Shown: positions 22,219 through 30,550 of the stretch, piece by piece
Layout of the letters: every line of letters begins with the position of its first letter
Position numbering within the stretch: position 1 is the first letter of the stretch
DNA from: Ahniella sp.
Lineage (GTDB): Bacteria > Pseudomonadota > Gammaproteobacteria > Xanthomonadales > Ahniellaceae
DNA length: 64,000 nt
Assembly (NCBI GenBank): GCA_016712105.1
Contig: JADJRU010000001.1
Coordinates: 1 to 64,000, forward strand
Direction: 5' to 3'
Notes under the pieces: model-generated
What the model was told of the DNA's origin: nothing
Databases searched by the model: none
Seen by the model: only the letters and a program-made list of their open reading frames with translations
Program-made: the position numbers and the translations under genes

Positions 22219-22458
22219 TCAATAATGCGGCGGTGGGGCTTCGTCGCGAACATCGTGGCCGAGCGCGACCCGCAACATGGCGACTTCCGCGCGCAGGCTG
22301 CGCAACTCGGTTTCGACATCGTTGACCTTGCGCGCGCCGACCGCCACGGTCGGATTCAAACTACCCAGGACCTCGTCCTGAAAAGCAAAGCGGCTCTCCA
22401 GATCGTCGAGGCGACGCGCCAGTTCGGCGACTTGTTCAGACAGGGACGTTGTAGTCAT
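22219..22458 (-). CDS. slyX: SlyX family protein
   Basis: This 79-residue coiled-coil protein starts MTTTSLSEQVAELARRLDDLESRFAFQDEV and ends EAPPPHY. The PPHY terminus and the heptad pattern are the marks of SlyX. Function is unknown in the family; in enteric bacteria it neighbours slyD. It overlaps the stop of the membrane-protein gene upstream by 4 bases, so it is coupled to the polysaccharide-export group in transcription. It may simply ride along with that operon. Confidence 0.9.
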   Translation of the reverse strand: MTTTSLSEQVAELARRLDDLESRFAFQDEVLGSLNPTVAVGARKVNDVETELRSLRAEVAMLRVALGHDVRDEAPPPHY

Positions 22459-23125
22459 CGTGCTGTGCTCGGTTGACAGATTGGATCGGCGGACAAGACG
22501 CCGGCCGGGGCACAGAGGATATCCCGCCCCTGCAGGCGGATCGCCAGATTGATGAGGAAGGGTCGGTCGCGTTCGGCCAGGCGCGCGAGGATCGGTTGCG
22601 GATCCGTGGGCGCAGGACGACCTGCCAGACGATAGGCCAGCACCGCTTCACCCAGCACCCGCAAGACCCGCTTTTCGTTTCCGCCATATCGCCAGCAATC
22701 GCGCCAGGATTGGTCGGCCGCGGCATCAGATCACCAAGCTTGAGCTGGATCCCCAGTCGAGCGGCATGGGCGTAAGACCAGCGCGGCCGCAATCCGATCG
22801 CTCGCGCGATCGCGGACAGCGCCAATTTCAACTCGGCGCGTTGTTCACTCAGGGCGGTGTGTCGTGTGCTGAACAAAACATGGGCGCGGGCCAATAGTTC
22901 GTAACTCTCGGCATCCCAGCGATATCCATCGGAGAGATTGCGGCTGTGTACCGAAAGCCATTCCCAAGCTGCATCACCGCAACGTTCACTGCCGATTTCG
23001 CAAGACAGGAGGACCTGTTTGAAGCGTCGCACTTCCAACGCCTGGACACCCATCCATACCGCCAAGCCAGCCATCACAAGCAAGACCGCCGCCCCGGCAA
23101 AACGCAACCCGCGCCGTCGTTTCAT
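22455..23125 (-). CDS. Small membrane-anchored protein at the end of the EPS export operon, one frameshift
   Basis: From ATG 23125 the product has a basic start (MKRRRGLRF), one membrane helix at about 9-30 (AGAAVLLVMAGLAVWMGVQ), then a soluble part with Cys-containing VLLSCEIGSERCGDAAWEWL and a helical repeat-like region (ELLARAHVLFSTRHTALSEQR...LSAIARAIGLRPRWSYAHAARL). The frame breaks at an AAAA run (22672-22675): adding one A gives AETKKRVLRVLGEAVLAYRL and extends to the stop at 22455, about 223 residues. The helical part looks TPR-like. It overlaps the CpsB-like gene by 4 bases (ATGA). A role as an accessory to the exporter is likely but unproven. I know no family name. Confidence 0.65.
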
Positions 23126-23877
23126 AACAGGGTCAGTTGCGGAAAATGAAAGGACGCGATCTGTGCCGGCGTATGGAAGACCAGCGCTTCGGCAACGTCT
23201 TCGCCCACCAGCGCAGCGGCGGCAGTGCGCCCCGGCTCCAGCCACGGTGGTCGAGTTCCCAGATCACTGCCTTCACTGGCCAGGACATGCACCGTGCCCT
23301 GCACCAGCATCTGCTGGGCGGTAGCCTGGGCAAAGGGTCCGCGACCACCCGCCAGGGAGTCGGCACAGAGTTGCACCAACGCACCGTGATCGATCAACGC
23401 GCGCAACCGCTCGGGATGTTTCGCCAACTCATGATTGTGTTCAGCGCCTGCAATCCTCGGCCGCACATGTTGCCGACGCATCCACGCGACGGCCTGCTCG
23501 AAGGCCTTGGGCAACCGGGTCTTGGGCACTTCGATCAACACCACCCGATCACTGCCGAAATGCCCCAGCCACGGCACTTCATCGCGCATGATGGCCTGCT
23601 GCAGGCTGGCGTCGAATCGGCAGGTTCCGGCCAAGGCAAGATCCAGCGCCAAGCCACGTTCCGCCAATTGCTGACGCAGCAGCGCAAACGCTGATTCGCA
23701 TTGTGCGCGCCGATCCACATAAGCGTGGTCCTGGTACCGCGGCGTGAGGACCACAAAATCGGTGCCATGTTGTGCAGCCGCGGTGGCAACCTGCACGGCA
23801 TCACTCAACCGCGTCGGGCCATCGTCGATCAGCGGCAGCAACCGCGCCGACAGATCGACGAAGCCGTGCTCACGCAC
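23122..23877 (-). CDS. CpsB/Wzb-like PHP-fold protein with metal ligands lost
   Basis: The fold of the CpsB/YwqE PHP tyrosine phosphatases is visible: LPLIDDG at the start, VLIEVPK in the middle, HPERLRALIDHGALVQLCADSLAG and VHVLAS near the end. However, the residues that bind metal in those enzymes are changed. The DIHxH start is DLSAR; TPHY is TPRY; the QEI Glu is Thr; IAHPER is IAGAEH; and SDAH is SEGS. The protein is thus probably not an active metal-dependent phosphatase. The start is uncertain: GTG 23877 overlaps wzc by 8 bases, while ATG 23916 or 23964 would overlap more. It follows the Wzc-like kinase gene, where an active phosphatase is usual. Confidence 0.7.
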   Translation of the reverse strand: MREHGFVDLSARLLPLIDDGPTRLSDAVQVATAAAQHGTDFVVLTPRYQDHAYVDRRAQCESAFALLRQQLAERGLALDLALAGTCRFDASLQQAIMRDEVPWLGHFGSDRVVLIEVPKTRLPKAFEQAVAWMRRQHVRPRIAGAEHNHELAKHPERLRALIDHGALVQLCADSLAGGRGPFAQATAQQMLVQGTVHVLASEGSDLGTRPPWLEPGRTAAAALVGEDVAEALVFHTPAQIASFHFPQLTLL

Positions 23878-26110
23878 GCTTGGTCTTGGACCTGGACTTG
23901 GACTTGGTGTTGGCATAACCGTAATCGGAGTAGTACGCGTCACCGTGGTAGTAGTACTTGCCATAGGCGTAACCGGTGCGCCGCGGAACCACCTGATTGA
24001 CGACCGCGCCGATCAGCGGAGCATCGATACGACGCAGGCGCTTCACGCCGCTTTTTGCCACCTGCCACTGCGTGGAGTCGCTGCGTACGACATACACCAC
24101 TCCGTGGACCAGTTTCGACAACACCAGAGCGTCAGAGACGGCACAGGCCGGCGCGCAGTCGATGATGACGTGATCGAACGCACGACTGAGTGCTTCCAGC
24201 GATTCCGCGAACTTGCGCGAGGACAGGATTTCGAGCGGATTGGGCGGCGCGATACCGGCCGGCATGACATACAGGTTCGAACCGTCGATCTGGCGCATAC
24301 ATTCGGAGATCTTGCGTTCGCCGGTGATGTATTCGCTCAGGCCCGGAGACTGGCGCTGATCCGGCAAGCCCTTGTGAATCGACGGACGGCGCATGTCGGC
24401 GTCGATCAACAGGACCTTCTTCATGTGGCTCAGCGCCGTCGCGAGGTTCATCGACAGGGTGGTCTTGCCCTCGCTGGGCACCGACGAGGTGATCAGGATG
24501 CGTTTGTGGGTTTCGTCCACTGCCGACAACAGGACACCGGTTCGAATGGTTCGGATCGCCTCCGAGAACGAGGATTGCGGATGCGCGCCGAAGTAACTGA
24601 TCGGCAACTCCCCGCCTTCTTCCAGCGACTTGAGTTTCGGCACCAGGCCAAGCACCGCCAAACCCAATCGTTTCTCGACGTCTTCGGCGCCCTTGACCGT
24701 GTTGTCCATGTGATCCAGGATCAACGCCAGCGCAATACCGATGGCGAGACCAATCAACAGGCCGATCATGGTCGCGCGGCGTTTGTTCGGCCACACCTGC
24801 GCATTCGGGATCTGCGCGTTTTCAACGAGTCGCGCATTCGCGGTTTGTACGCCACCACTGGCAGCCGTCTCCTTGAAACGATTCTGGAACAACTCGTACA
24901 ACTGACGGTTGCTGTCGACTTCGCGCTCCAGCGACTTGAGCTCGTACTGTTTGCGATTCAGGCTCTGCAACTCGCCTTTGGCGGCACCGAGTTCGCCAGA
25001 CAGGGAATTTTCGCGATTAACCGCGGCGCGATATTCACTTTCGACAGCATTGGCAGCCACCTTGAGTTGCCGTGCGAGGGACGAACGCGCCGTCTCGAGT
25101 TTGGTATTCGCCTCGGCCATTTTCGGATGACGCGCGCCGTAACGCTGGGACAATTCGCGCACTTCCGACTCAGCCGAAATCATCGACTGTTTGTATTGCT
25201 GAACCAGCGGCGACACCAGCAGCGCTGGCACTTCGTCGAGACTCTTGGACGAACGGACCTGATCATAAAGCGCTTGTTTGTCGACGCGGTCGCGCCGGGC
25301 TTCAGCGAGCCGCTCGCTGGCCAGACCGAGTTCCGTCGACGCCAGGCTGTCGACACCCTCGACATCCAGCAGCCGTTCGCGATCGCGGAACTCCTGCAAT
25401 GCTTTTTCGGAGCTCTCGAGTTTCTCGCGCAAGCCCTTCGTTCGTTCGTTCAGCCATTGGGATGCAGTCTGGGTCATCTGCAAACGGCCTTCGAGCATTT
25501 CCTCGATGTAGGCCTGAGCGTGTGCATTCGCAAGTGTTGCAGCAAACTCAGGATCGGGGCCGCGCATCCGCAGGCGAACCAATTGACTGTTGCGAACCGG
25601 CAAAATGTTCAGCGATCCGACGACAGCATTGATCGCACCTTCGCGCTCTGCTTTGGGGTCGGGTTTTGCGACCGGAGCCGAGGTGGGTTCAGGCTCGCCA
25701 CGGCCGATCAGTTTGCGCCAGTCGAAGCCCGGCTTTCGGGTGCCCGGCTTGGGCCGGAAGGCCTCCACACCGAGTTTGTCGACGACTCGCTCCGCGATCG
25801 GCCGCGATCGCAGGATTTCGTATTGGGTCTGGTAATACTCGCCGAAGTCCCAGCCCTGACTGCCGCGATAGACCTCTTCGATCGACACGAATCGTGCGGC
25901 CTGTCGTTCGATCAACAAAGTCGCCGTGGCGTCGTACAAAGGCACTTCCGACAGCGCCCGCAAGGCCGCAATCACGCCGCCGACCACCATCAACGCAGCG
26001 ATGCCCCACTTGTAGCGGAACAGGATGCGCAGGTAATCCTGCAGGTTCGGCAACTCGCGTTGCTCTGGCGCGTCGAGCTCGAGCTCGTCCGGGCGCGGTG
26101 CACTATTCAT
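23870..26110 (-). CDS. Wzc/GumC-type polysaccharide co-polymerase with bacterial tyrosine kinase domain
   Basis: The 746-residue protein controls chain length and export of a surface polysaccharide. A Wzz domain starts at about 20 (LPNLQDYLRILFRYKWGIAAL, first membrane helix). A long coiled coil lies in the periplasmic part (about 200-440), and the second membrane helix is near 465-485 (MIGLLIGLAIGIALALIL). The cytoplasmic BY-kinase domain has Walker A VPSEGKTTLS (Lys about 549), Walker A' VLLIDADMRRP and Walker B VIIDCAP. The C-terminus has a tyrosine cluster (GYAYGKYYYHGDAYYSDYGY), the autophosphorylation tail. The gene is followed by the CpsB-like gene and preceded by the OPX and barrel genes. 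Confidence 0.93.
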   Translation of the reverse strand: MNSAPRPDELELDAPEQRELPNLQDYLRILFRYKWGIAALMVVGGVIAALRALSEVPLYDATATLLIERQAARFVSIEEVYRGSQGWDFGEYYQTQYEILRSRPIAERVVDKLGVEAFRPKPGTRKPGFDWRKLIGRGEPEPTSAPVAKPDPKAEREGAINAVVGSLNILPVRNSQLVRLRMRGPDPEFAATLANAHAQAYIEEMLEGRLQMTQTASQWLNERTKGLREKLESSEKALQEFRDRERLLDVEGVDSLASTELGLASERLAEARRDRVDKQALYDQVRSSKSLDEVPALLVSPLVQQYKQSMISAESEVRELSQRYGARHPKMAEANTKLETARSSLARQLKVAANAVESEYRAAVNRENSLSGELGAAKGELQSLNRKQYELKSLEREVDSNRQLYELFQNRFKETAASGGVQTANARLVENAQIPNAQVWPNKRRATMIGLLIGLAIGIALALILDHMDNTVKGAEDVEKRLGLAVLGLVPKLKSLEEGGELPISYFGAHPQSSFSEAIRTIRTGVLLSAVDETHKRILITSSVPSEGKTTLSMNLATALSHMKKVLLIDADMRRPSIHKGLPDQRQSPGLSEYITGERKISECMRQIDGSNLYVMPAGIAPPNPLEILSSRKFAESLEALSRAFDHVIIDCAPACAVSDALVLSKLVHGVVYVVRSDSTQWQVAKSGVKRLRRIDAPLIGAVVNQVVPRRTGYAYGKYYYHGDAYYSDYGYANTKSKSRSKTKRA

Positions 26111-26295
26111 GTATGAAATGCCAATCGATCTGGATACGGCATGTTAGCAGGCCGGCGGCAGCAGCTTGTCGAGACACAGAGTCATCAAGGCTTGCAGCTG
26201 CGGCGTGTGTTGGCCGCCCCGGACCGGTGCACGAAGGCCCAAACATCAGAAAATCACGAAAAGGCGCCTTCTTGAGCGGCGAAAGCCGCGAACAA

Positions 26296-26406
26296 CCCCT
26301 CCCCGATGTTCGGGGAGGGGTTGGGGAGGGGGTTAGGCAAACACGTCGTCCTTGTGTTTCGCAAAGCGAAACACAAGGATTTCGTGCTTCGCGCAGCGAA
26401 GCACAA
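26296..26406. repeat. Intact composite repeat with two CTTGTG/CTTCG hairpins
   Basis: CCCCTCCCCGATGTTCGGGG and a GGTTGGGGAGGGGG tail run straight into TTAGGCAAACAC and two hairpins: arms CCTTGTGTTTCGC / GCGAAACACAAGG (about 26350-26379) and GTGCTTCGC / GCGAAGCAC (about 26384-26404). It lies between the OPX stop and wzc, so it may modulate transcript ends within the operon. It is the uninterrupted counterpart of the split repeat around the IS at 3745-4824. The remaining interval (26111-26295) has no gene. Confidence 0.75.
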
Positions 26407-26408
26407 AA

Positions 26409-26965
26409 TCAGAAGAAGCTTTCTTCCACCGTGACGATGTCGCCCGGGCCGACTTCTTCATCGAGGTCGACGTCACGTTTTTTGCGGCCCCCTCGGCAAT
26501 CAGCGAGATGCGCTTGTCGGAGGCACGTTCGGTCAGGCCACCGGCCAACGACACCGCTTTACGCACGGTCAAGCCAGGCTGGAACGGGAAGCTGCCGGGG
26601 GGCTTCACCTGACCGTTGACGAACACGGGGCGGTATTCGGAAATGGTGACGGTCACTTTCGGGTCGACGAGATAATCCCCGGACAAACCTTCCTGGATGA
26701 TCCCTTCGAGCTGTTTGGGCGTGAGGCCGCTCGCCGGAACGGCGCCCAGGAACGGATACGACAAACGGCCGTTCTGCGGCAACTTCACGCTGACGGTAAG
26801 GTCGGGCTCGCCGAACACCTCGACGGACACGGTATCACCCGGTCCAAGTTTGTAATCGACATAGGCATTCGGCATCGGCGTGGCCGGCGGTTCGGCCAGC
26901 ACCACGCTGCCCCAGAGGGCAACGACACAAAACACCAGATACATCGAGCGCAAACGACTGAACAT
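26409..26965 (-). CDS. Short Wza/OPX polysaccharide export protein, one frameshift
   Basis: The product of about 185 residues has a signal peptide (MFSRLRSMYLVFCVVALWGSVVLA, then EPPATP) with no lipobox Cys. A Poly_export domain follows: DYKLGPGDTVSVEVFGEPDL and KLPQNGRLSYPFLG. A SLBB domain follows: VFVNGQVKPPGSFPFQPGLTV, KAVSLAGGLTERAS. At a T6 run on the plus strand (26478-26483) one base is missing. Adding it gives RDVDLDEEVGPGDIVTVEESFF and a stop at 26409, a typical OPX ending. The raw frame would otherwise run to 26333 through the hairpin repeat. It lacks the C-terminal helix that forms the outer-membrane pore in Wza, so it needs a partner, probably the barrel encoded just upstream. 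Confidence 0.85.
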
Positions 26966-27006
26966 CGAACGAGACCCTTACCCTGTTGACCGGGAAGTGT
27001 ACGCTC

Positions 27007-28191
27007 TTACAACGAAGCCTCAAGAGAGAACAGCAGCGATTCACGCTGGTAGTTAAGCTCCGGTATATCTGAATTGCGGTCGTAGGACTTGAATCCGGCG
27101 CCAAAACGCAGCCATGGCGAGAACTGGTACTGCCCCGAGACACCGTAAAAACGGGTGTCGTCGCTGCGACCCTGGAAATCCGGATACAGCCCGAGGCCAC
27201 GGTGTTCTTCGTCGGCACTGCCCACATCAAATTGTGTCGACCAGCGTTCCGACCACTGGTGTGACCAGCCCAAAGCGATGTCTTCACGCAGGATGAAGTC
27301 GCCAAAACCGTTGGTTTCGTCGGTTTCGCGACCCGTGCTGAGTTCGATCACCGAATAGGTGCGCGGCTTGAACGCCACGCCGGCACGCCAACTGGTGCCG
27401 CTGAAGTCTTCGCGATCGAGGCTGTCGAAGTCCTTGTCGACCCGGCCCACCATGATCGTGCCGCTGGTTTTGGCCGTGGCGTCAAACTCGAGACCGACGT
27501 ACTGGTGCTGCTCGGTGTTGTCGAGTGTGGCGTCTTCGTAATTCGCGTCGATCTGGTCGATCCGCACCAGAGCCGAGGTTTTCGGCGCGATGCGCCAGTA
27601 AAACGCGGCGCCGACGAGCGCATCGTCGCGGTCGCGGAAACGGGTGTACTGCCGGTTGTTGTTGTAATTGACCTGTGTGGCTTTGGCTTCGAGTTCCAGA
27701 CGGCCGCGGGCGCCGGGCGCACCGAAACGATACTTGCCGCCAAAATTCGTCAGGTCGTATTCGTCCGGATCCAGCGGCAGCAGGGCCAGGTTGCCTTCAC
27801 GGGCAGCCGTGCCGCGTGAATCGTGGCCCCGACGCCAGCCGGCGTCCAACGTGAAGGCGTGGCGCACGACCGGGCTGTACAGCCACTCGCCCTGAAGGCC
27901 GTAATCCACATAGTCATCCTGGCTGGAGCTGTCGTACCAGCCGGCATCCATCGTCGCCGTACCAGTGAAACGACTGCGTTCGTCGCCTCCCTGGAAGCGC
28001 ACACCGGGAGAGAGGCGGGTGACAATGGAATCGATTTCATTGTCGGCAGTCAGCGCGACGTTGCTGTCATGGCCAATGCTCAAGCCCACGGAGGGCATGA
28101 CGCGGAGCGGACCCATGTCGAAACCGTCTCCCACCGCAAAGGCGGGCGCGGAACACAGGGAAATCACGGACACGAGAGTCAATCGCTTCAT
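27007..28191 (-). CDS. Outer-membrane beta-barrel protein of the export module
   Basis: This 394-residue protein starts with a signal peptide (MKRLTLVSVISLCSAPAFA). It then consists of alternating amphipathic strands with aromatic girdles, for example VMPSVGLSIGHDSNVALTA, ERSRFTGTATMDAGWYDSSS and WRAGVAFKPRTYSVIELSTG. The end, RESLLFSLEASL, is a C-terminal strand. It fits the outer-membrane beta-barrel (BBP2-like) proteins found at the head of EPS clusters in Xanthomonadales and other bacteria. By analogy with Wzp barrels in Myxococcus, it could be the outer-membrane channel for the short OPX protein. It is first in a leftward operon of barrel, OPX, Wzc, CpsB-like and small membrane protein. 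Gaps to the next gene are 41 bases. Confidence 0.8.
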   Translation of the reverse strand: MKRLTLVSVISLCSAPAFAVGDGFDMGPLRVMPSVGLSIGHDSNVALTADNEIDSIVTRLSPGVRFQGGDERSRFTGTATMDAGWYDSSSQDDYVDYGLQGEWLYSPVVRHAFTLDAGWRRGHDSRGTAAREGNLALLPLDPDEYDLTNFGGKYRFGAPGARGRLELEAKATQVNYNNNRQYTRFRDRDDALVGAAFYWRIAPKTSALVRIDQIDANYEDATLDNTEQHQYVGLEFDATAKTSGTIMVGRVDKDFDSLDREDFSGTSWRAGVAFKPRTYSVIELSTGRETDETNGFGDFILREDIALGWSHQWSERWSTQFDVGSADEEHRGLGLYPDFQGRSDDTRFYGVSGQYQFSPWLRFGAGFKSYDRNSDIPELNYQRESLLFSLEASL

Positions 28192-28328
28192 CTTTGGACG
28201 GCCTGTAACACTTATTTGCCCGTAGTTTCAACTATTTCGGTGACATATCTCAAGTGATCCGTAGCACTTTTTGGCCGTTTGTCGGAAATTTTTTGAAACT
28301 TCCGGCCGGGATTCTCTTCTCCCACGAC

Positions 28329-28355
28329 AAAACGGGCGCCGAGGCGCCCGTTTTT
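28329..28355 (-). terminator. Strong bidirectional hairpin terminator
   Basis: Arms ACGGGCGC / GCGCCCGT with a four-base loop are flanked by A4 and T5, so it can end transcription in both directions. On the minus strand it closes the hypothetical gene at 28380 and isolates the export operon from read-through. Confidence 0.88.
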
Positions 28356-28379
28356 CATCATCCTGTCATCAAAAGTCGA

Positions 28380-28805
28380 TCAGGCGATCCGGGCGACGTC
28401 CCAGCCGCTGCCCTTGTTGAGTTCGTTCATCGTGCGCAGTGCACGCATGACCTGACGGTGCAGGCTTTGTACTTCGCCGTACGGCGAATTGGCGGTGGCA
28501 CGATAAGCCGACACCAGCCAGCGACGAATACCCGATTCCTTGATCTGCCAGAGTGACGAGCGCACTTTCGGGAATGCGACGGCGGCCTGGACCGCGTAGT
28601 CGGACACTTCTTCCGTGGTCGGTGTGACGTGACTGGTCTCGGCGCGCGTCAGTTCCGACATCGCGGTCGTGGCGATCTTGCGGCGTTCTTCAACCGACAA
28701 GGAAGCGATCGTCGCATGCACGGTATTGTATTGGCGCAGCAGGGCCAGATAACGCGCAAAAGCGGTCGTGCGGGTGATCATTCGTTGCGCGACATTCGTG
28801 CTCAT
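28380..28805 (-). CDS. Hypothetical alpha-helical protein
   Basis: I do not recognise this 141-residue protein. ATG 28805 (MSTNVAQRMITRTTAF) is taken as the start because AGAGGG lies 8 bases before it; the longer frame to 28949 has an unlikely N-terminus. The body is helical, with VEERRKIATTAMSELTRAETSHV and EVQSLHRQVMRALRTMNELNKGSG, and no membrane segment. It is a monocistronic gene with a clear terminator at 28329-28355. No motif gives a function. Confidence 0.65.
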   Translation of the reverse strand: MSTNVAQRMITRTTAFARYLALLRQYNTVHATIASLSVEERRKIATTAMSELTRAETSHVTPTTEEVSDYAVQAAVAFPKVRSSLWQIKESGIRRWLVSAYRATANSPYGEVQSLHRQVMRALRTMNELNKGSGWDVARIA

Positions 28806-29016
28806 GGCTTGCCCTCTGTTTCGTGGTTGCGACCCGCTATACGGCTCGCTGTGGGCGTAACATGACGGCAAGCGGCACCCACAATTGCGCATTCGGTCAC
28901 AAGCTGACGCAAAACGTCCACAGACTTCCGGAATTGCCAATCGCGACACAGGTCGAGTGCCAACCGGGTCACGAAATCGGGATCACCGCCCCGGTCGCCG
29001 GTGACAAAAACAGGAA

Positions 29017-29851
29017 CTATCGCGCAGGATCAGCGAGATCTTGCCCCATCCGGACGACGAGTTCAGCCGGGAGGTCACCGAGCATCATTCCCTTCGGCAA
29101 CACCACAATCACCGTGGAGCCATAATTGAATCGGGCCATTTCGGCGCCGCGCGCCAACTGGATGCCCTGCCCTCGGTAATCCCGCACGATGACACGATCT
29201 GCATAAGGCGGGATTTCATCGCCGGCCCAGACCGACGACACGCCCGACACCAGCAACGCGCCGACCATGACCACGGCCCATCGGGCCGAATTCGGTATCG
29301 AACCGGCAGACCAATCGCTCGTTGCGCGCAAACAGGGACGGCACGGTGTTGACTGCCGACGGCGAGACACTGAACAGACGTCCTGGCACATGGCGCGTTT
29401 CGACGAGGACTCCAGCTGCCGGCATGTGGGCACGGTGATAGTCCTTGGGCGACAGGTAGATGGTGGCGAACACGCCACCCTCGAACTGGTTCGCAAAATC
29501 GACATCGGCAAGCAATTCGGCCAACGAGTAGTCGCGCCCCTTTGCCTGCATGATCCGTCCGGCAGCAACCGGACCGGCCTGAGACACACGACCGTCGGCC
29601 GGCATCAGTACGGCCGCCTTGCCGTGCGGGCGGACACCGGCCTTCAGGGCCCGTGTGAAAAATGCATTGAAGTGTTCGAAACGTTCGATATCGCTGATCT
29701 CGGCTTCCGCCCAGTCCACGCCGAACCGTTTGGCGATGAACCCGATCATGAGGTTCTTCCATGGCCGGAACCGCCATCGGGCGGCGTACAGAGCCAGCCG
29801 CGACAGGAACCGGTGTGGCAACAGATAGGAAACCCGCACCAACAGACTCAT
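29017..29851 (-). CDS. psd: Phosphatidylserine decarboxylase, one frameshift
   Basis: Psd makes phosphatidylethanolamine in the inner membrane. The product of about 277 residues has FNAFFTRAL, PADGRVSQAG, FATIYLSPKDYHRAHMP and CRFDTEFGPM. The break falls right after this. One extra C in CCC at 29277-29279 (plus strand) explains it; correction gives GPMAVVMVGALLVSGVSSVWAG. The C-terminal part has FNYGSTVIVVLP, in which Gly-Ser is the self-cleavage site that creates the pyruvoyl group. The gene is normally essential in gammaproteobacteria, so the frameshift is probably an artefact. Its start overlaps the SCO-like gene by 4 bases. Confidence 0.92.
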
Positions 29852-30465
29852 TGAGTCACCAGACGGCGCAGGTCGGCGGCGATCTGCTCACCCTGATGCG
29901 GCGGGCGAATCACGCCGATCATGTGGCCATTCGGGTCGATGAGCGAAATCTGCACACTGTGGTCGACCATCGGCTGGCCGGATTCGTCGATTCGCCTTTG
30001 GTACACGACACCAATCGAACGGGTCAGCGGCTCAAGCGCTGCATCCTCACCGCGAAGCGCAATGATCGCCGGCGAAAACGCCGCGGCATATTGCTGCAGA
30101 TCGGCGGCGGAATCGCGCTCCGGATCAACACTGACGAACACCATCTGCAAGCGTGCCAGCGCCGGATCACCCTGCAACCGGGTTTCGATTTCGCGCATCG
30201 TGGCCAACGTCGTCGGGCAAACATCCGGGCAATGGGTGAACCCAAAGAACACGAGGCTCAGTTTGCCGCGCAGGTCAGCCAGACCGAATTCCCCGCCAGC
30301 CGCCCGCTCGAGCGTAAATTCCGGCAAAGCACGGGCCTCGCCATAAAGCGTGAGACTGGAAAGTTCGGGAGCCGGTTTCGCGACATAACGCGAGACCATG
30401 AACCCGGCGAAGGCTGCCAGCGTGGCCGCCAGCACGAACAACCACGGTAATCGCGACATGAGCAA
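29848..30465 (-). CDS. SCO1/SenC/PrrC-type copper chaperone
   Basis: This 205-residue thioredoxin-fold protein has an N-terminal membrane anchor (WLFVLAATLAAFAGFMVSRY). The copper motif is in VFFGFTHCPDVCPTTL, and a later His is in VDHSVQISLIDPNGH. These three ligands are those used by SCO proteins to deliver copper to the CuA site of cytochrome oxidase. VFVSVDPERD is also characteristic. It is coupled to psd by a 4-base overlap. Cytochrome oxidase genes are not in the window. Confidence 0.92.
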   Translation of the reverse strand: MLMSRLPWLFVLAATLAAFAGFMVSRYVAKPAPELSSLTLYGEARALPEFTLERAAGGEFGLADLRGKLSLVFFGFTHCPDVCPTTLATMREIETRLQGDPALARLQMVFVSVDPERDSAADLQQYAAAFSPAIIALRGEDAALEPLTRSIGVVYQRRIDESGQPMVDHSVQISLIDPNGHMIGVIRPPHQGEQIAADLRRLVTQ

Positions 30466-30514
30466 TGGTCAGTAGAAAGTCAGGACAGCCGCTGAGTATA
30501 ACTTGCGCAGTCCC

Positions 30515-30520
30515 TATAAT
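30515..30520 (+). promoter_or_regulatory. Candidate -10 box for prmB
   Basis: TATAAT lies 31 bases before the prmB ATG in the gap between divergent genes. A hexamer CTGAGT 17 bases upstream is a poor -35. Only the -10 is convincing. Confidence 0.45.
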
Positions 30521-30550
30521 CGGTGGACTTCACACGATCGGCCCCAAACC

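Noticed and set aside
23744..26116. 790-codon open frame on the plus strand
   Set aside because: It is antisense to the Wzc-like gene, whose Walker motifs and tyrosine tail are unmistakable. The plus-strand product has no recognisable domain, as expected for a high-GC shadow frame.
28806..28949. Longer start for the hypothetical gene at 28380
   Set aside because: The extra residues are Cys/Arg-rich without conservation features, whereas ATG 28805 has a good AGAGGG site.
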